A stretch of DNA of 64,000 nt from Flavisolibacter ginsengisoli DSM 18119 (GTDB lineage Bacteria; Bacteroidota; Bacteroidia; Chitinophagales; Chitinophagaceae). The notes below the pieces were generated by a model. The model saw only the letters and a program-made list of their open reading frames with translations, did no database searches and was not told where the DNA came from. The DNA lies in NCBI RefSeq assembly GCF_900129295.1, contig NZ_FQUU01000003.1, positions 310,001 through 374,000 of the forward strand, in the 5' to 3' direction. Below are positions 44,893 to 54,189 of this stretch, in pieces (the first letter of the stretch is position 1; each line of letters begins with the position of its first letter). Position numbers and translations under genes: made by a program.

Positions 44893-44967
44893 ATATTGCA
44901 GCTTGGTTGCAATGCTTTTACTTTGCTGTGAATTTAAAAATCACGGTCAACAGTAAGCATAAGCAAC

Positions 44968-45306
44968 TTGATAATAAAGATCTCCATAAGAAAGTCGGTA
45001 TCGTTTTTACTGTTATTTGTATTCATGGTAAGTGCTATGCCAAAGGCATTTATTCATGATCTTGTTGCTCAACATAAAGACACTATTTCCTGTACACATG
45101 GTCCCGTAAAGACCAATTGCATGCATATACAGGGAATTAACTGCCATTTCGATGAACTGGTAGTAACTATTCCATTTATTTATGAAAAATGCGAAACAGG
45201 TGTCATTCCTTACCAGGGTCACATACGATCTTACCATTCTTTCCAGAGTAGTTTCATAGAAACTCCATTTTTATCCGATGCGGGAAGAAGTCCTCCCGTT
45301 TGCTAG
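44968..45306 (+). CDS. Small secreted His/Cys-containing protein upstream of a TonB receptor
   Basis: 112 residues if TTG at 44968 is used; no ATG fits the signal peptide better (the ATG at 45025 would remove it). The N-terminal helix SVSFLLLFVFMVSAMPKAF exports the protein. The mature part contains HDLVAQHKDTISCTHG, CMHIQGINCHFDEL and an isolated C near the end, a spacing of His and Cys that suggests metal or heme contact. No database family name comes to mind with certainty. It is 50 bases ahead of a TonB-dependent receptor and probably cotranscribed, which points to a shared role in metal uptake. Function is inference. Confidence 0.6.
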   Translation: MIIKISIRKSVSFLLLFVFMVSAMPKAFIHDLVAQHKDTISCTHGPVKTNCMHIQGINCHFDELVVTIPFIYEKCETGVIPYQGHIRSYHSFQSSFIETPFLSDAGRSPPVC

Positions 45307-45356
45307 CAACAGTTAAGAGTTTACGTATTACCTAATGTTAGCAAATCATTTATTGA

Positions 45357-47735
45357 ATGAAAAAGATAATCCTGTTATCTATTCTCAGCCTTACTATATC
45401 TATTTCCTTTGCTCAGGATATTAAGAAAAATCAACTTTCAGGAAAGATCACTGATCTGAAGACCGGCGAGCCATTGGCAGGCGCAAGTATTTTGCTGGCA
45501 GATTCCAAAAATGGAACGTTTACCGATAGTCTTGGAAATTATGTACTTGACAATATTCCATTAGGACATTCCATCATTGAAGTAACTTATTCAGGATATA
45601 AAACATTGGTGGAACATGTTGACCTGAAGGGAAATGATGTACATGATTTTGCCTTAACCTCAACTTATGTTATGAATGAGGGTATTACTATTACTGCTGT
45701 TGGCGCAGCAAGCAGTATGAGAAAAACACCTATTCCCATCAACCGGATCAATAAAACTGAATTACTAACCACACCGTCCACTAATATTATAGATGCCCTT
45801 ACCCGGCAACCCGGTATTAATCAATTGTCTACAGGACCTGCTATTTCCAAGCCTATCATCAGGGGGTTAGGCTATAACAGGCTGGTAGTGGTGAATGATG
45901 GTATCCGGCAGGAAGGGCAGCAATGGGGCGATGAACATGGAATAGAAATAGATGAAAACAGTGTTAGTAGAGTGGAGATCGTGAAGGGACCAGCTTCGCT
46001 TATCTATGGCAGTGATGCTATGGCAGGGGTTATTAATATTATTACCACCAATCCTGCGCCGATCAACAGTTTTAAAGGCAATATCCTTTCAGGATATCAA
46101 ACAAATAATAAGCAACGGTCTTTATACGCAAGTTTGGGAGGCAACCAAAATGGTTTTAACTGGAATGCCTGGGGGGATTATAAAGCTGCAGGAGATTACA
46201 GGAATAAATTTGATGGACCTGTATTCAATTCAAAATTCAATGAACACAATATAGGTGGCTACATAGGATACAATGGATCATGGGGATTTTCGCATTTGAT
46301 AGCGAGTAATTTTAACCAGAAGCTGGGAGTAATAGAAGGCATCAGGAATGAGCAAGGTGAATTTGTGAAAACACTTCCTGGAGGTATAGAACAATTGCCC
46401 ACGGAAAATGATTTCAATAGTGTGGATCCACAGGTGCCTTATCAGCATGTAAATCACTTAAAATTGATAAGTGATAACAGCTTCAAGGTGGGAGCTGGAA
46501 AGTTGAGTGTAAATACCGGTTGGCAAAGAAATCAGCGTACTGAATTTGGTAATACAAACATACCATCTCAAAAGAGCCTGGATTTTGACCTGAATACTTT
46601 TAATTATAGTACAATCTATCATTTAGCAGATAAGAATGGCTGGACCCATTCTATTGGTTTGGGTGGTATGGCTCAACAGAATAGAAATAAAGGCGTGGAG
46701 GTGCTGATACCTGAATACCATTTATTTGATATCGGAAGCTTTTTATACACTCAAAAAACCATAGGCGGATCAACCATTAGCGGGGGAATACGTTTTGATA
46801 ACCGTTCACTTCAAGCCAGTTACCTGGAAGAAAATGGCGCTGTAAAATTCAATAGCATTGCTAAGAACTATTCCAATGTTTCGGGTAGTCTTGGTGTAAG
46901 TTATGAAGCGACAGAACGCTTATTGCTTAAAATTAATCTTGCTCGTGGATTTCGGGCTCCAAGTATCCCGGAGCTTGCCTCTAATGGAACACACGAGGGT
47001 ACTAACAGGTATGAATATGGAAATGCCGGATTAGGATCTGAAAAATCATGGCAGGGAGATGTAGGAATAGAATTGAATTCAGAACATGTTTTATTCACAG
47101 CCAGTACATTTTACAACAGGATCAACAATTTTATTTTCTACACCAAGTTGATGGGAGCTAATGGATCTGATTCATTAGTGAATGTTGATGGAGACCAAAT
47201 ACCAGCATATAAATTTGACCAGCGAAACGCAACGCTTTATGGGGGTGAAGTTTTATTGGACATTCATCCACATCCATTGGATTGGTTTCATTTTGAGAAT
47301 ACTTTGTCTTATGTAAGAGGTCAATTTGCTACGCCTATAGAAAATGTAAAAACTGTTCCGTTTATACCGGCTACCAAATGGATAAGTGAATTAAGGGCCG
47401 AGTTAATGAAAAATGGGAAACTGTTGAGGGATCTTCATTTACAATTTGAAGTAGATCATACTTTCCCCCAAAACAAACCTTTCACAGCTTTCGGAACAGA
47501 AACAGCCACACCGGGATATACTTTATTAAATGCCAGTATTAGCGCTGATATCAAGAATAAGAATAAAACATTATTCAGCCTTTACCTCATGGGCAATAAT
47601 ATTGCTGATGTTGCCTACCAGAGTCATTTAAGCCGTTTGAAATATACAGACGTTAATCAAATGACCGGAAGGAGAGGTGTATTTAATACGGGTCGTAATT
47701 TTATGGTACGGCTTAATATTCCTATTGTATTTTAA
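45357..47735 (+). CDS. TonB-dependent outer-membrane receptor
   Basis: 792 residues. Signal peptide MKKIILLSILSLTISISFAQ, an N-terminal carboxypeptidase-like domain (LSGKITDLKTGEPLAGASIL), plug domain with DALTRQPGINQL, PIIRGLGYNRLVVVNDGIRQ and VEIVKGPASLIYGSDAMAGV, then a 22-strand-type barrel containing LARGFRAPSIPELASNGTHE, a motif common in metal and heme receptors. The GTHEGTNRYEYGN stretch resembles zinc/copper-type receptors of the CirA/ZnuD kind, but the ligand is unproven. No periplasmic binding protein or ABC importer is nearby. Confidence 0.9.
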   Translation: MKKIILLSILSLTISISFAQDIKKNQLSGKITDLKTGEPLAGASILLADSKNGTFTDSLGNYVLDNIPLGHSIIEVTYSGYKTLVEHVDLKGNDVHDFALTSTYVMNEGITITAVGAASSMRKTPIPINRINKTELLTTPSTNIIDALTRQPGINQLSTGPAISKPIIRGLGYNRLVVVNDGIRQEGQQWGDEHGIEIDENSVSRVEIVKGPASLIYGSDAMAGVINIITTNPAPINSFKGNILSGYQTNNKQRSLYASLGGNQNGFNWNAWGDYKAAGDYRNKFDGPVFNSKFNEHNIGGYIGYNGSWGFSHLIASNFNQKLGVIEGIRNEQGEFVKTLPGGIEQLPTENDFNSVDPQVPYQHVNHLKLISDNSFKVGAGKLSVNTGWQRNQRTEFGNTNIPSQKSLDFDLNTFNYSTIYHLADKNGWTHSIGLGGMAQQNRNKGVEVLIPEYHLFDIGSFLYTQKTIGGSTISGGIRFDNRSLQASYLEENGAVKFNSIAKNYSNVSGSLGVSYEATERLLLKINLARGFRAPSIPELASNGTHEGTNRYEYGNAGLGSEKSWQGDVGIELNSEHVLFTASTFYNRINNFIFYTKLMGANGSDSLVNVDGDQIPAYKFDQRNATLYGGEVLLDIHPHPLDWFHFENTLSYVRGQFATPIENVKTVPFIPATKWISELRAELMKNGKLLRDLHLQFEVDHTFPQNKPFTAFGTETATPGYTLLNASISADIKNKNKTLFSLYLMGNNIADVAYQSHLSRLKYTDVNQMTGRRGVFNTGRNFMVRLNIPIVF

Positions 47736-47744
47736 AGTCAAAAT

Positions 47745-47781
47745 AATTAAAAAGACCCCTTTCTCCGGGGTCTTTTTAATT
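47745..47781. terminator. Bidirectional terminator between TonB receptor and ABC exporter
   Basis: 15-bp perfect stem AATTAAAAAGACCCC / GGGGTCTTTTTAATT with a seven-base loop between converging genes. Confidence 0.9.
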
Positions 47782-47783
47782 AC

Positions 47784-49598
47784 TTAATTGGAAATGGCAG
47801 GTGTTGTTACCGGTGTATTTTTTCTTTCCCCTATTTGTTGTCTCCACATTGCATAATACAATCCTTTTTCTTCTAACAACTCTTCATGTGTTCCTGTTTC
47901 TATGATCAGGCCTTTTTCCAATACAAAGATCCTGTCTGCATGCATTATAGTTGATAGACGGTGTGCTATTAGTATCGTGATCTGGTCATTGAATGAAGAT
48001 ACATTCCGGATGGTTTTATTGATCTCTTCTTCCGTAAGTGAGTCAAGAGCAGATGTAGCTTCATCAAAGATCAGGAGCTTTGGTTTTCTGAGTAATGCCC
48101 TTGCGATACTTAATCTTTGTTTTTCTCCACCTGAAAGCTTTAGGCCACCTTCGCCAATCATGGTTTCAAGACCTTTTTCTGCTCTTAATAAAAGGTTTTG
48201 ACAGGACGCCTTTGTCAGTGCTTCCACCAGGTCTTCATCACTGGCAGATGGATTTACGAACATGAGATTCTCTTTTATTGTTCCACTGAATAATTGTGTA
48301 TCCTGCGTAACAAATCCTATCTGGTTCCTCAGGTCGTCAAAGTGAATTTTGTTTTCATCAAGGCCATTATAAAAGATATTGCCCTGTTGCGGGCGATATA
48401 AACCAACCAATAATTTCATAAGGGTGGATTTGCCTGAACCGGAGGGTCCAACAAACGCAATGGTTTCTCCCCTCTGCGTTTGAAAACTAATATTATCAAT
48501 CGCTTTATGCATGGCAGTCTGGTGCTTAAAGCTAACTTCTCTGAATTCCAGCTGGCTGATAGGGCCCAGGTGTTTAGGATGTTCCGGCTGAGGTTCAGAT
48601 TTTTTTTGCATTAAGGAATTGTAATTATTAAGAGAGGCTTCAGCTTCCCTGTAGCTTAATATTATATTGCCAATATCCTGTAAAGGTCCAAAGATGAAGA
48701 ACGAATAGATCTGCATGGTCACTAACTGGCCCGCATTCATTTCTTCTTTAAATATGAACCACATTAACATGAAAAGTATCACCTGCCTTAATGTATTGAC
48801 AAACGTGCCCTGTACGAATCCAATACTCCTGATGCGCTTTACTTTAGTAAGTTCCAGCCCCAGGATCTTATAAGTGTTCTTATTCAGTCTATCGACTTCC
48901 TGGTTGGTAAGCCCCAGGCTTTTCACCAATTCAATATTTCTCAGTGATTCTGTGGTTGTTCCGGCAAGAGAAGTAGTTTGGGCAACAATGGTTTTTTGAA
49001 TTGTTTTTACCTTTTTGCTCAGCAGGTTGGAAATGATCATTAATATGGCGATACCTCCAAAATAAACAATGGGTAAAAGAGGGGAGATGCTTGCAGCAAA
49101 TACCGCCACAATTACAATCCCTACTAATACAGTGAAAAGAATATTTACAAAGTTGTTTATGAACTTTTCTGTATCAGTTCTAACCTTTTGAAGAACACTT
49201 AGTGTTTCCCCGCTCCGCTGGTCTTCAAATTCCTGGTAAGGCAGCTTCATCGCATGTTGCAAACCATCAGTGAATACCTTAGCCCCGAATTTCTGAACTA
49301 TTACATTTAAAAAGTAATCCTGGAAGTTTTTAGCAATACGGCTTATCATAGCAACTCCAATGGAACAAAGCAGTAAATAGACAACTCCGGGGGCTGTCCA
49401 GTTGAATTGCCAGAAAAATCTTTCCTTATCCATCTTTGCTCCTTTCTCTATAGACTTTACAAAGGCATTGCTAAGGTTTACCAACTTTCCGAATATTATC
49501 GGATCAATAAGAGAGAACCCAATATTCAAAGCAGCCAATATTAAAATAAGGGCTACTAAAAGTTTATAAGGTTTTAAATGCGCTATTAATATTTTCAT
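47784..49598 (-). CDS. ABC transporter, fused permease and ATPase (exporter type)
   Basis: 604 residues. Six membrane helices in the first 320 residues, then the nucleotide-binding domain: Walker A FVGPSGSGKSTLMK, Q-loop GFVTQDTQLFSGTI, signature LSGGEKQRLSIARALLR, Walker B LLIFDEATSALD and the switch histidine in LIAHRLSTI. It works as a homodimer or heterodimer exporting lipids, peptides or drugs. It is the last gene of the comM - GT25 - unknown - ABC unit (12-base gap), so an envelope-lipid or saccharide role is possible but unproven. Confidence 0.9.
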   Translation of the reverse strand: MKILIAHLKPYKLLVALILILAALNIGFSLIDPIIFGKLVNLSNAFVKSIEKGAKMDKERFFWQFNWTAPGVVYLLLCSIGVAMISRIAKNFQDYFLNVIVQKFGAKVFTDGLQHAMKLPYQEFEDQRSGETLSVLQKVRTDTEKFINNFVNILFTVLVGIVIVAVFAASISPLLPIVYFGGIAILMIISNLLSKKVKTIQKTIVAQTTSLAGTTTESLRNIELVKSLGLTNQEVDRLNKNTYKILGLELTKVKRIRSIGFVQGTFVNTLRQVILFMLMWFIFKEEMNAGQLVTMQIYSFFIFGPLQDIGNIILSYREAEASLNNYNSLMQKKSEPQPEHPKHLGPISQLEFREVSFKHQTAMHKAIDNISFQTQRGETIAFVGPSGSGKSTLMKLLVGLYRPQQGNIFYNGLDENKIHFDDLRNQIGFVTQDTQLFSGTIKENLMFVNPSASDEDLVEALTKASCQNLLLRAEKGLETMIGEGGLKLSGGEKQRLSIARALLRKPKLLIFDEATSALDSLTEEEINKTIRNVSSFNDQITILIAHRLSTIMHADRIFVLEKGLIIETGTHEELLEEKGLYYAMWRQQIGERKNTPVTTPAISN

Positions 49599-49611
49599 AT
49601 GATCACCTGTT

Positions 49612-50511
49612 CTAAATTTTCTTTTCGTAAGATTTTATATTCCAGCCTTTGCCGGCAAAAGTGTTGATCCATTTCTTATAAAACGGCAATGAATCAAATT
49701 GTTCTTTCTTTTTCCAGATAGCTTCGATGTCTAATTTGTTTAGAGCCTTTACCAGGTTAGGTACACTTTCTTCAGCATTCTTATTGAAAAAACTACGCAA
49801 TAACCGAAGTAAAGCCTTCTCGTCCTTAAAATAGACGACCCTGTCATCACTATTTTTTATTTGTTCTTTATTAGCCTGGAGGCAATAACTGTAGGCAAAG
49901 GATTCAATAATAGGATGAGGATGCTGTTTATACAAAAGATCTGATAATTCAATTATATCTTCTATCACTTCTTTGGATGAAGAGTTTATACCAATTACGG
50001 ATGGGTTGAATAATTTCAGATCTATGACTTCCAATGAACTTCCATTGCTTTGGAAATTATTATCTGATAAAAGCTTTTTTAGTTTTTGGGCAGGGATACT
50101 TTTATTATTTGCAAATTGTCCCAGGCATGAAAGCATACAGTAATTTCCAGCCTCCAGTTCTGAAAAAATGGCTTCAACTGGCATTGTCAAATAACAATTG
50201 TTCTGCAGGGAAAGGATATTACCATGGAAATGAGTTGCCACTTCTGCGAGTATTTTCATAGAAACCCTTTCACTGTTTCCCTGCTCACCTGCCCATTCCT
50301 TTCGTTGCGCCATCGAAACTTCTTTGATGCCAAACAGTGAAAAGAAAGGAATAAATGATTCAAAGTAGGCGGGCTGATCTGTATAAAGAAATATGGCAAT
50401 ATCTGGAGGAGGATTCAAATTATATACCTCCAGGTATTTTAAAATGGCATACCTGCATTTATTAATATTGTCAATTCCCTGAATTGCTTGTAAAACCAGA
50501 ACATTCGCCAT
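49612..50511 (-). CDS. Unknown protein in a glycosyltransferase neighbourhood
   Basis: 299 residues, begins MANVLVLQAIQGIDNINKCR. There is no signal peptide or membrane helix. The fold pattern (alternating short beta strands and helices, IAIFLYTDQPAYFESFIPFF, NILSLQNNCYLTMPVEAIF, SSLEVIDLKLFNPSVIGI) resembles a nucleotide-sugar transferase of the GT-A type with the usual DxD replaced by LQNN, but I cannot show a donor site. It is 20 bases behind the GT25 gene and 13 ahead of the ABC exporter in one unit. Alternatives: a non-catalytic subunit or a sugar-recognition protein. Confidence 0.6.
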   Translation of the reverse strand: MANVLVLQAIQGIDNINKCRYAILKYLEVYNLNPPPDIAIFLYTDQPAYFESFIPFFSLFGIKEVSMAQRKEWAGEQGNSERVSMKILAEVATHFHGNILSLQNNCYLTMPVEAIFSELEAGNYCMLSCLGQFANNKSIPAQKLKKLLSDNNFQSNGSSLEVIDLKLFNPSVIGINSSSKEVIEDIIELSDLLYKQHPHPIIESFAYSYCLQANKEQIKNSDDRVVYFKDEKALLRLLRSFFNKNAEESVPNLVKALNKLDIEAIWKKKEQFDSLPFYKKWINTFAGKGWNIKSYEKKI

Positions 50512-50531
50512 TAAATAAAGTTAAGAATTGA

Positions 50532-51308
50532 TTAGTGCCCAATATATGTGCTGAGCTTTTTTGTTTCGCCCTGTGAAAGTTGGTTTATAAGCTTTGGCCG
50601 GGTAATATAAGCTTTAACCAGTTCGTTTGTAGCCGCATAAGCTAATAGGTTATCAGGGAAGAAGCGAATAGGCTCTTGCAATTTATTAAGCTTTTCTGCG
50701 CCCGACCTGGTAACTGCATAAGCATGGGTATGGTCGTGGTATCCTGAGGAGTAAATATGCGGGGATAATTTCTTTGCATACATATTCCTGATCGTTTTAT
50801 GTGAAAAGCGTGTCAACCCAAGTGTTCTTTGTAAATGATACATCAACTGCTTGAAATAAAAAGCGGGCTTAAATTCTTCATTTCTTTCATACCCAAGGTA
50901 AAGTAATTCCCAATCAGCGGGAAGTTCTTTCAGCATTTGGGGGAATGTTGAAATATTGCTTTTGTCAATAATTATATCATCTTCCAAAATCAATACACGC
51001 TTATAATTATTCTTAATTACATCTTCATAGATTAGTTTATGGCTCCACGAGCACCCGATCATGCCCGGGGGCATAGGTTTATTCCAGCGGTGAGCTTTCC
51101 TGGCAAGCGCTTCATTATAAATATTCTGCTCTTCTAACTCACTCACCTCAAATTCATCTTTATCCTGTCCCCAGAACAGCGAATAGTTTAATCCTTTTAA
51201 TTCTTCTTTGATGTGTTGGTGCCTGTCTGTAGCACGCGATAAGGTGATGACGTATATCTTATCAAAATAATTTTCAAGGCTCTTGAAAAATGATTCCAAC
51301 TGATCCAT
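50532..51308 (-). CDS. Glycosyltransferase family 25 protein
   Basis: 258 residues. GT25 hallmarks: YVITLSRATDRHQHIKEEL at the start, MIGCSWSHKLIYEDV, the metal-binding LILEDDIIID, the ELLYLGYERNEEF segment and the C-terminal THAYAVTRSGAEKL. Members transfer galactose or glucose to lipopolysaccharide cores and similar acceptors. Position between comM and an ABC exporter suggests a small surface-glycan operon. Confidence 0.9.
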   Translation of the reverse strand: MDQLESFFKSLENYFDKIYVITLSRATDRHQHIKEELKGLNYSLFWGQDKDEFEVSELEEQNIYNEALARKAHRWNKPMPPGMIGCSWSHKLIYEDVIKNNYKRVLILEDDIIIDKSNISTFPQMLKELPADWELLYLGYERNEEFKPAFYFKQLMYHLQRTLGLTRFSHKTIRNMYAKKLSPHIYSSGYHDHTHAYAVTRSGAEKLNKLQEPIRFFPDNLLAYAATNELVKAYITRPKLINQLSQGETKKLSTYIGH

Positions 51309-51320
51309 ATCTTTTCATTA

Positions 51321-52868
51321 TTAACCAGCCCAACCTTCTCTGTCAAGGCTCCTGTACTGGATGGCTTCTGCCAGGTGTTCCACTTTTATTTCTTCACTTT
51401 GTGCAAGGTCGGCTATTGTTCTGGATACCTTTAATATCCTGTCATAGGCTCTTGCTGACAAATTTAATTTTTCCATTGCTGCCTTTAACAGGTTTTGGCC
51501 GGCAGTGTTGATGATACAGATCTGTTTAAGCATTTTGCTGCTTATCTGTGCATTGCAATAAATGCCTGCATGTTCTTTATACCTTATGTCTTGTATTTCC
51601 CGTGCTTTTATCACCCTTTCCCTGATAGAGGTTGAATTTTCCTGGGCTTTAGTAGCTGATAATTCACTGAATTCTACCGGTGTAACCTCCACATGAAGAT
51701 CTATCCTGTCGAGCAAAGGTCCTGAGATTTTATTGAGGTATTTCTGCACTGCTCCCGGAGGACAGGTGCATTCTCTTTCAGGATGATTATAAAAACCGCA
51801 AGGGCACGGATTCATAGAGGCTATAAGCATAAAACTTGCTGGGAAATCTACCGCCACCTTGGCACGGGAGATGGTTACCCTACGTTCTTCCATAGGCTGG
51901 CGCATAACCTCTAGTACAGTCCTTTTAAATTCAGGCAATTCGTCCAGGAATAATACTCCGTTATGCGATAAAGAGATCTCGCCAGGTTGAGGATTACCTC
52001 CGCCACCTACCAATGCCACATCGGAAATAGTATGGTGTGGACTTCTGAAGGGACGTTTAGAAACCAGTGTTGTATTTTCTGGTAGTTTACCCGCTACTGA
52101 ATGGATCTTGGTTGTTTCTAGTGCTTCCTGCAGGCTTAAAGGGGGCAAAATGGTTGGTAACCGTTTAGCCAGCATTGTCTTGCCTGCACCCGGAGGACCT
52201 ATTAATATGGCATTATGACCACCGGCAGCTGCTATTTCCAATGCCCTTTTAATGTTTTCCTGGCCTTTTACATCTGCAAAATCAACTTCATAATCCGATT
52301 GTGAATTATAAAATTCCTCCCTTGTGTTGATGGCAATGGGCTCAATACCTTTTTCACCATTTTCAAAGAAATCTATCACTTCCTTAATATGGGTTACGCC
52401 ATATACTGCCAGGTTATTAACCATGCCAGCTTCCCTGGCATTGGCTGCAGGCACAAAAAGGCCTTTAAACTTTTCTTTTCTAGCCTGTATTGCAATGGGC
52501 AGGGCACCTTTTATAGGACGTATCTCCCCATCGAGGCTCAATTCTCCCATGATAAGGTAATGTTCAATAGCCTCAATATTGTTTAATTGTTCGGTAGCTG
52601 CTAACATGCCTATTGCTATGGGAAGGTCGAATGCTGTACCGCTTTTTTTTATATCGGCCGGTGCCAGGTTAACCACTATCCGGGTCCTTGGTAAGGTGTA
52701 ACCATTGGCTTTAAGGGTACTTTCCACCCTTTGAAAACTTTCTTTGATTGCACTGTCAGGAAGGCCTACTAACATAAAACCAACATTAGCCTTCATCCAA
52801 TTAACCTCTACGGTAATAGTTATTGCTTCTACTCCGTATACGGCGCTTCCAAATGTCTTAACCAACAT
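51321..52868 (-). CDS. comM: YifB/ComM-family Mg-chelatase-like AAA ATPase
   Basis: 515 residues. An N-terminal Lon-substrate-like domain begins MLVKTFGSAVYGVEAITITV, then the AAA+ core with Walker A IGPPGAGKTMLAKRLPTILP, Walker B LFLDELPEF and the ExRRVTISRAK segment, a zinc-binding insertion with CPCGFYNHPERECTCPP, and a helical C-terminus RAYDRILKVSRTIADL. ComM helicases drive branch migration during natural transformation; in non-competent species the role is less clear. It is the first gene of a four-gene minus-strand unit. Confidence 0.93.
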   Translation of the reverse strand: MLVKTFGSAVYGVEAITITVEVNWMKANVGFMLVGLPDSAIKESFQRVESTLKANGYTLPRTRIVVNLAPADIKKSGTAFDLPIAIGMLAATEQLNNIEAIEHYLIMGELSLDGEIRPIKGALPIAIQARKEKFKGLFVPAANAREAGMVNNLAVYGVTHIKEVIDFFENGEKGIEPIAINTREEFYNSQSDYEVDFADVKGQENIKRALEIAAAGGHNAILIGPPGAGKTMLAKRLPTILPPLSLQEALETTKIHSVAGKLPENTTLVSKRPFRSPHHTISDVALVGGGGNPQPGEISLSHNGVLFLDELPEFKRTVLEVMRQPMEERRVTISRAKVAVDFPASFMLIASMNPCPCGFYNHPERECTCPPGAVQKYLNKISGPLLDRIDLHVEVTPVEFSELSATKAQENSTSIRERVIKAREIQDIRYKEHAGIYCNAQISSKMLKQICIINTAGQNLLKAAMEKLNLSARAYDRILKVSRTIADLAQSEEIKVEHLAEAIQYRSLDREGWAG

Positions 52869-52967
52869 AAGCAGATAAGTTCTTATAGATCATTGAAGAT
52901 AATAGAAAGGAATTATGTTTTGTTTCTGCGGCAAAACTTTTGCATTAACAAAGAAAAAGACGAACTC

Positions 52968-53135
52968 ATGAAAAATTATTCATTATTATGGCTTAGCGTA
53001 CTGGCAATGGCAATGACCCTTAGCTCCTGCGAAGTAGTGGGTGGAATCTTTAAGGCAGGTATGTGGGTAGGTATTCTGGTGGTAGTGGTTGTTGTTGGCT
53101 TAATATTATGGCTTGTTGGTAGAGGCAGACGGTAA
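52968..53135 (+). CDS. Small lipoprotein with a C-terminal membrane helix, 55 residues
   Basis: The real start is the ATG at 52968; a longer frame from 52893 is not supported. The N-terminus MKNYSLLWLSVLAMAMTLSS leads to a lipobox LSSC, followed by EVVGGIFKAGMWVG and a valine-rich helix ILVVVVVVGLILWLVGRGRR. This SSCEVVGGIFKAG pattern recurs in small proteins of Bacteroidota as I recall, usually annotated as hypothetical. It lies divergent from comM and is followed by a long hairpin terminator. Confidence 0.7.
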   Translation: MKNYSLLWLSVLAMAMTLSSCEVVGGIFKAGMWVGILVVVVVVGLILWLVGRGRR

Positions 53136-53155
53136 TTTAGATATAATTACTAAGC

Positions 53156-53220
53156 ATCCATGGTGTACTAATAGTTGCATGTAACTGCAAAAGTTCGGAA
53201 CACCATGGATTTTATTTTAG
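53156..53220 (+). terminator. Long stem-loop terminator after the small lipoprotein
   Basis: Outer arms ATCCATGGTGT (53156-53166) and ACACCATGGAT (53200-53210), an inner AGTT / AACT stem, then TTTATTTT. Confidence 0.75.
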
Positions 53221-53331
53221 GAAGTTTCAACTAAAAAGAAATGGATTTCTGCAATCAATGAACCTGGAATAGGCGGTATCAATGCCTGCTATTATTTCTC
53301 TTTTTACCTATAGTTTTAATTAACTTTCCAT

Positions 53332-54189
53332 GTGCTTCACCCATCTACCATACAATTACTTAGATTCCATTTTTCCTTGTTCCTGTTACCGGTTTATTTG
53401 TTTGCTATAAGCCAGGTTCCAACGGTTGATTTCACTAAAGCAATCATAATATTTATAATCCTCCATTTTTTAGTTTATCCATCCAGCAATGGATATAACT
53501 CTTATATGGACAGGGATACATCGCCTATAGGAGGGTTAAAAAACCCTTTGCAACCTACTAGGCAATTATACCGTATTACCATCATCATGGATGTAATAGC
53601 AGTTCTAACAGGGTTGCTCATTTCAATTTATTTTTCAGTGGGTATTTTACTCTACATATTGGCTTCAAGGGCTTATAGTTCCAGGCAGATACGATTAAAA
53701 CGCTACCCGGTTATAGGCTTTCTTACAGTGTTTATTTTCCAGGGCGCCCTGGTCTTTTATATTACTTATATAGGAACAAACCCATCCACTGATTTATATG
53801 CACCCATATTGCCTTGTATAATTTCCAGTTGCCTGATAGCAGCTTTATATCCACTGACGCAGATCTATCAACACAAAGAAGATAAGGACGATGGAGTAAC
53901 TACTATCAGTTACCTGGTTGGAAAACGGGGGACATTTATTTTAAGTATGTGTCTTTTCCTTGGGGCCACTTTCCTTATGTATTTGTTTTTTACACAAAGA
54001 CATGAAATGAACATTTGGTTCAGATACCTGTTGATTATGTTACCAGTGGTATTGTTTTTTTTAACGTGGATGCGAAAGGTCTGGATATCCGAAAAGGAGG
54101 CAAACTTTAAAAACAGTTTGCGCATGAATGTGATAGCTACCTTATGTACAACCATTTTTTTTGTAACCCTTATTTTATTTAAACCTTGA
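53332..54189 (+). CDS. UbiA-like membrane prenyltransferase (cluster gene 1)
   Basis: 285 residues with about eight hydrophobic helices. The UbiA-type acidic motifs are recognisable: NGYNSYMDRDTSPIGG at residues 53-68 and YQHKEDKDDGVTTISYLVGK at about 185-205. UbiA enzymes attach prenyl or related chains to aromatic or other acceptors. The start is a GTG at 53332; no ATG is in frame nearby. Its stop overlaps the TTG start of the type III PKS gene by four bases (TTGA), so the two are translationally coupled. The motifs deviate from the canonical NDxxDxxxD, so substrate and even activity are uncertain. Confidence 0.75.
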   Translation: MLHPSTIQLLRFHFSLFLLPVYLFAISQVPTVDFTKAIIIFIILHFLVYPSSNGYNSYMDRDTSPIGGLKNPLQPTRQLYRITIIMDVIAVLTGLLISIYFSVGILLYILASRAYSSRQIRLKRYPVIGFLTVFIFQGALVFYITYIGTNPSTDLYAPILPCIISSCLIAALYPLTQIYQHKEDKDDGVTTISYLVGKRGTFILSMCLFLGATFLMYLFFTQRHEMNIWFRYLLIMLPVVLFFLTWMRKVWISEKEANFKNSLRMNVIATLCTTIFFVTLILFKP

